From Callaeas wilsoni (lineage: Eukaryota; Chordata; Aves; Passeriformes; Callaeidae), in the NCBI GenBank assembly GCA_013398955.1, contig VWPU01010328.1, positions 310,001 to 374,000 of the forward strand: a stretch of DNA of 64,000 nt, read 5' to 3'. Below the pieces are notes generated by a model. It saw nothing but the letters and a program-made list of their open reading frames with translations, did not search any database and was not told the origin of the DNA. Shown piece by piece: positions 62,701-64,000 of the stretch; within the stretch, counting starts at the first letter, position 1, and each line of letters begins with the position of its first letter. Both the position numbers and the translations under genes were made by a program.

Positions 62701-63299
62701 ACATGTAAGTCAAACCTCCAGACAAGATCCTCTCCAACATTGAGTAGGCCAGTTTCCTTTAATCTGTAAAAATGGGGACTGTGTTGGGGGAGGAAGGGAG
62801 AGGAAAGAAAGAAGCAGTGTTTTCTGTGGTGATGAGCTGACAGGGTGTGCTTATCTTCCTTGTATCAGCGTGGAGCAGAAGGGAAAGGGTAACACCCAGG
62901 TATGGGCAGGCGCAGGGAGGCCTTTCTTTGCGGTGGTGGCGGCTGGCAATGGAGCAACAGTGCTTGTAGGACTGTGATAAAAGGGAAGAAAGCAGCTAGG
63001 GTCCTGTGCCAGGGAAGCAAAAAGCCGCATCCCAGCATGGGGCAGGCAGGAATGAAAACTGCATGCAACAGCAGGGGAACAGGAAACAGGGAGGCACCCC
63101 AGGTGTAGCCATGTCCCTGCAGAGGCAGCTTTCACTAGAAACAGCAAAGCTCATTCTGCTTATTTGTTTCCTAAGTGGAAAACCCCCAAATATTCAAAAC
63201 AGTACTTCCCTTACTGTGGAGAAAAGGGAAATGTGGTTATGAAGCCAGGACAGAGAGACAACAACATACATGGATTCAGGAGCAGCCCCACAGGCACAG
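59771..63299. other. Non-coding sequence upstream of CpG island
   Basis: No exon or repeat is recognised apart from the TG microsatellite at 61146-61167. G-richness increases after about 62770. Frames of 60-112 codons have no recognisable product. A donor-like GTAAGG on the minus strand (GT at 63214-63213) is discussed among the findings. Confidence 0.5.
61146..61167 (+). repeat. TG dinucleotide microsatellite, 11 units
   Basis: Eleven uninterrupted TG units, followed by CATACGTATGTACACATG, a partly related degenerate tail. Likely polymorphic. Confidence 0.95.
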
Positions 63300-63439
63300 A
63301 GCAGTGGTGGGGGGTAGTGCCGGGCTGGGGGGTAGCTGCAGGGGAGCACAAGTTTGCGGTGCCTCTGAGACGGAGGCCAGGGCGAGGGGGGAGAGGAGGA
63401 GGAGGAGGCGGGAGAATGCTGGGGAAGAGGGAAGCAGAT

Positions 63440-63473
63440 CCGGCTTGGGCCGGTTTGAGCCGGTTTGGGCCGG
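63440..63473 (+). promoter_or_regulatory. Four CCGG units at 10-bp spacing (TFCP2-type array)
   Basis: CCGG occurs at 63440, 63450, 63460 and 63470, separated each time by six bases (CTTGGG, TTTGAG, TTTGGG). A fourth T/G spacer (TTGGGG) and CG follow. Every neighbouring pair fits CNRG-N6-CNRG, the direct-repeat site of TFCP2/LSF-family (Grainyhead superfamily) factors, giving three overlapping sites. The CCGGTT text also matches half of the Grainyhead-like site AACCGGTT. It may equally be a 10-bp slippage repeat inside the island. Confidence 0.6.
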
Positions 63474-63752
63474 TTGGGGCGCTGCAAGGACACAACAGCT
63501 GCTGAGGCCGCCCCTGCAGCCGGGCGGGCGCCACTCTCCGGGACGGATCGCCGGAGCCCTCGGAGCGGGACACCGCGCCACCGCCGGCAGCCGCGGCATG
63601 GCCCGGCCAGGACACGCCGCAGCCGGGAGCTGGAGCCGCCTCCAGCCGCAATCCGCTCCTGGCTTCCCGCCGCGCCCCGCGGGGCCCCGCACCCGCGGCA
63701 GGGCAGGAGGCCCCGGTGTCGGGTTTCAGCCGGAGGAGCCGGTTGTGCGGCC

Positions 63753-63778
63753 GGGGGAGGGGAGCGGTGGGGGAAGGG
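63753..63778 (+). other. G-quadruplex motif in CpG island
   Basis: G5-A-G4-AGCGGT-G5-AA-G3: four runs of at least three G with loops of 1, 6 and 2 bases, fully within the canonical rule. Common near promoters. Confidence 0.65.
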
Positions 63779-64000
63779 CGTCCTAGGGCCGCGGCCGCGG
63801 GAAACCCGCAGGGCAGCGACAGTCCCTGACACGGCCCAGCCGGCCCCGGGTAGCTGCTCCCAGCCGTCGGTGCGGGTCCCAGTGCGCACATCCCGTTCCT
63901 GCCCGGCGGGAGCAAGGGGCAGTCCTGGCCCGGGGTGTGCCCAACGTGCTGCAGGGAGGACAAGGCTGTGGGGCAGTACCGCTGAGACATTTTGGGGGGG

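Larger units (their letters stand above)
63300..64000. promoter_or_regulatory. CpG island, probable promoter/first-exon region
   Basis: CpG becomes dense only here, in contrast with the previous 63 kb. Seen: reverse GC box CCGCCCC at 63508-63514, GC box GGGCGGG at 63522-63528, the 12-bp palindrome CCGCGGCCGCGG at 63789-63800 containing a NotI site, and an NRF1-like TGCGCA near 63883. There is no TATA box. Long frames on both strands (up to 259 codons minus, 63211-63990, and 203 codons plus, 63175-63786) are Pro/Gly/Ala/Arg-rich and reflect few stop codons in GC-rich DNA. An ATG in good context (GGCATGG, 63598) opens only a 62-residue frame. Gene identity and direction cannot be told. The island runs to or past the window edge. 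Confidence 0.85.

Noticed and set aside
63175..63990. Long overlapping open frames on both strands (203, 231 and 259 codons)
   Set aside because: They overlap each other in several frames within GC-rich DNA where stop codons are rare. Their products are low-complexity Pro/Gly/Ala/Arg sequence with no recognised family.
1..64000. Bacterial-type operons, CRISPR arrays, phage or plasmid modules
   Set aside because: The repeat content, CpG depletion and lack of dense coding show vertebrate nuclear DNA. No spaced direct-repeat array or operon-like gene packing is present.

Overview
The window looks like non-coding DNA from a bird nuclear genome. The main evidence is the repeats. There are CR1 LINE tails, including one that ends in the CR1-specific 3' octamer repeat ATTCTATG. 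There are three solo LTRs of avian ERVL type, one of them with an exact 5-bp target-site duplication. Satellites are few, there is no Alu/B1-like SINE, CpG is scarce over the first 63 kb, and a sharp CpG island sits at the right edge. I cannot assign a species. No protein-coding exon, rRNA or tRNA gene can be supported. All open reading frames are short, or they lie in repeats or in the stop-poor CpG island.

Layout. 1-30 kb: single-copy-looking sequence with a CR1 (+) at 4.2-4.6 kb, a CR1 (-) fragment at 7.05-7.25 kb and an old, diverged CR1 (-) at 20.36-20.85 kb. Three motif-dense blocks here look like distal regulatory elements (about 9.6-9.8, 16.2-16.6 and 24.3-24.6 kb). 30-43 kb: a CR1 (-) at 30.1-30.4 kb, a CR1-like tail near 35.3-35.6 kb, a 72-bp direct duplication (35.54 and 37.98 kb), an AT-rich stretch (36.1-37.2 kb), a hairpin next to a perfect CRE near 39.0 kb, and a perfect RFX X-box at 41.65 kb. 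43.4-44.4 kb: a full-looking solo ERVL-type LTR with CCAAT, TATA and AATAAA signals. 44.4-56.9 kb: 12.5 kb of AT-rich DNA with no mobile element that I recognise, with a candidate regulatory block near 50.5-50.8 kb. 56.9-59.8 kb: a repeat cluster with two more solo LTRs and a CR1 (-) fragment that still shows degenerate ORF2 coding sequence. 63.3-64.0 kb: a CpG island with GC boxes, a NotI site, a G-quadruplex motif and four CCGG units at exact 10-bp spacing, which fits the TFCP2/Grainyhead-family site CNRG-N6-CNRG.

Interpretation (inference): the CpG island is probably the promoter and first-exon region of a gene. That gene either runs rightwards out of the window, making the rest upstream intergenic DNA, or runs leftwards, making most of the window a long first intron. 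The sequence does not decide between these. I found no convincing new multi-gene system. The points most worth checking are the CCGG array in the CpG island, the 72-bp duplicated element and the motif-dense candidate enhancers.
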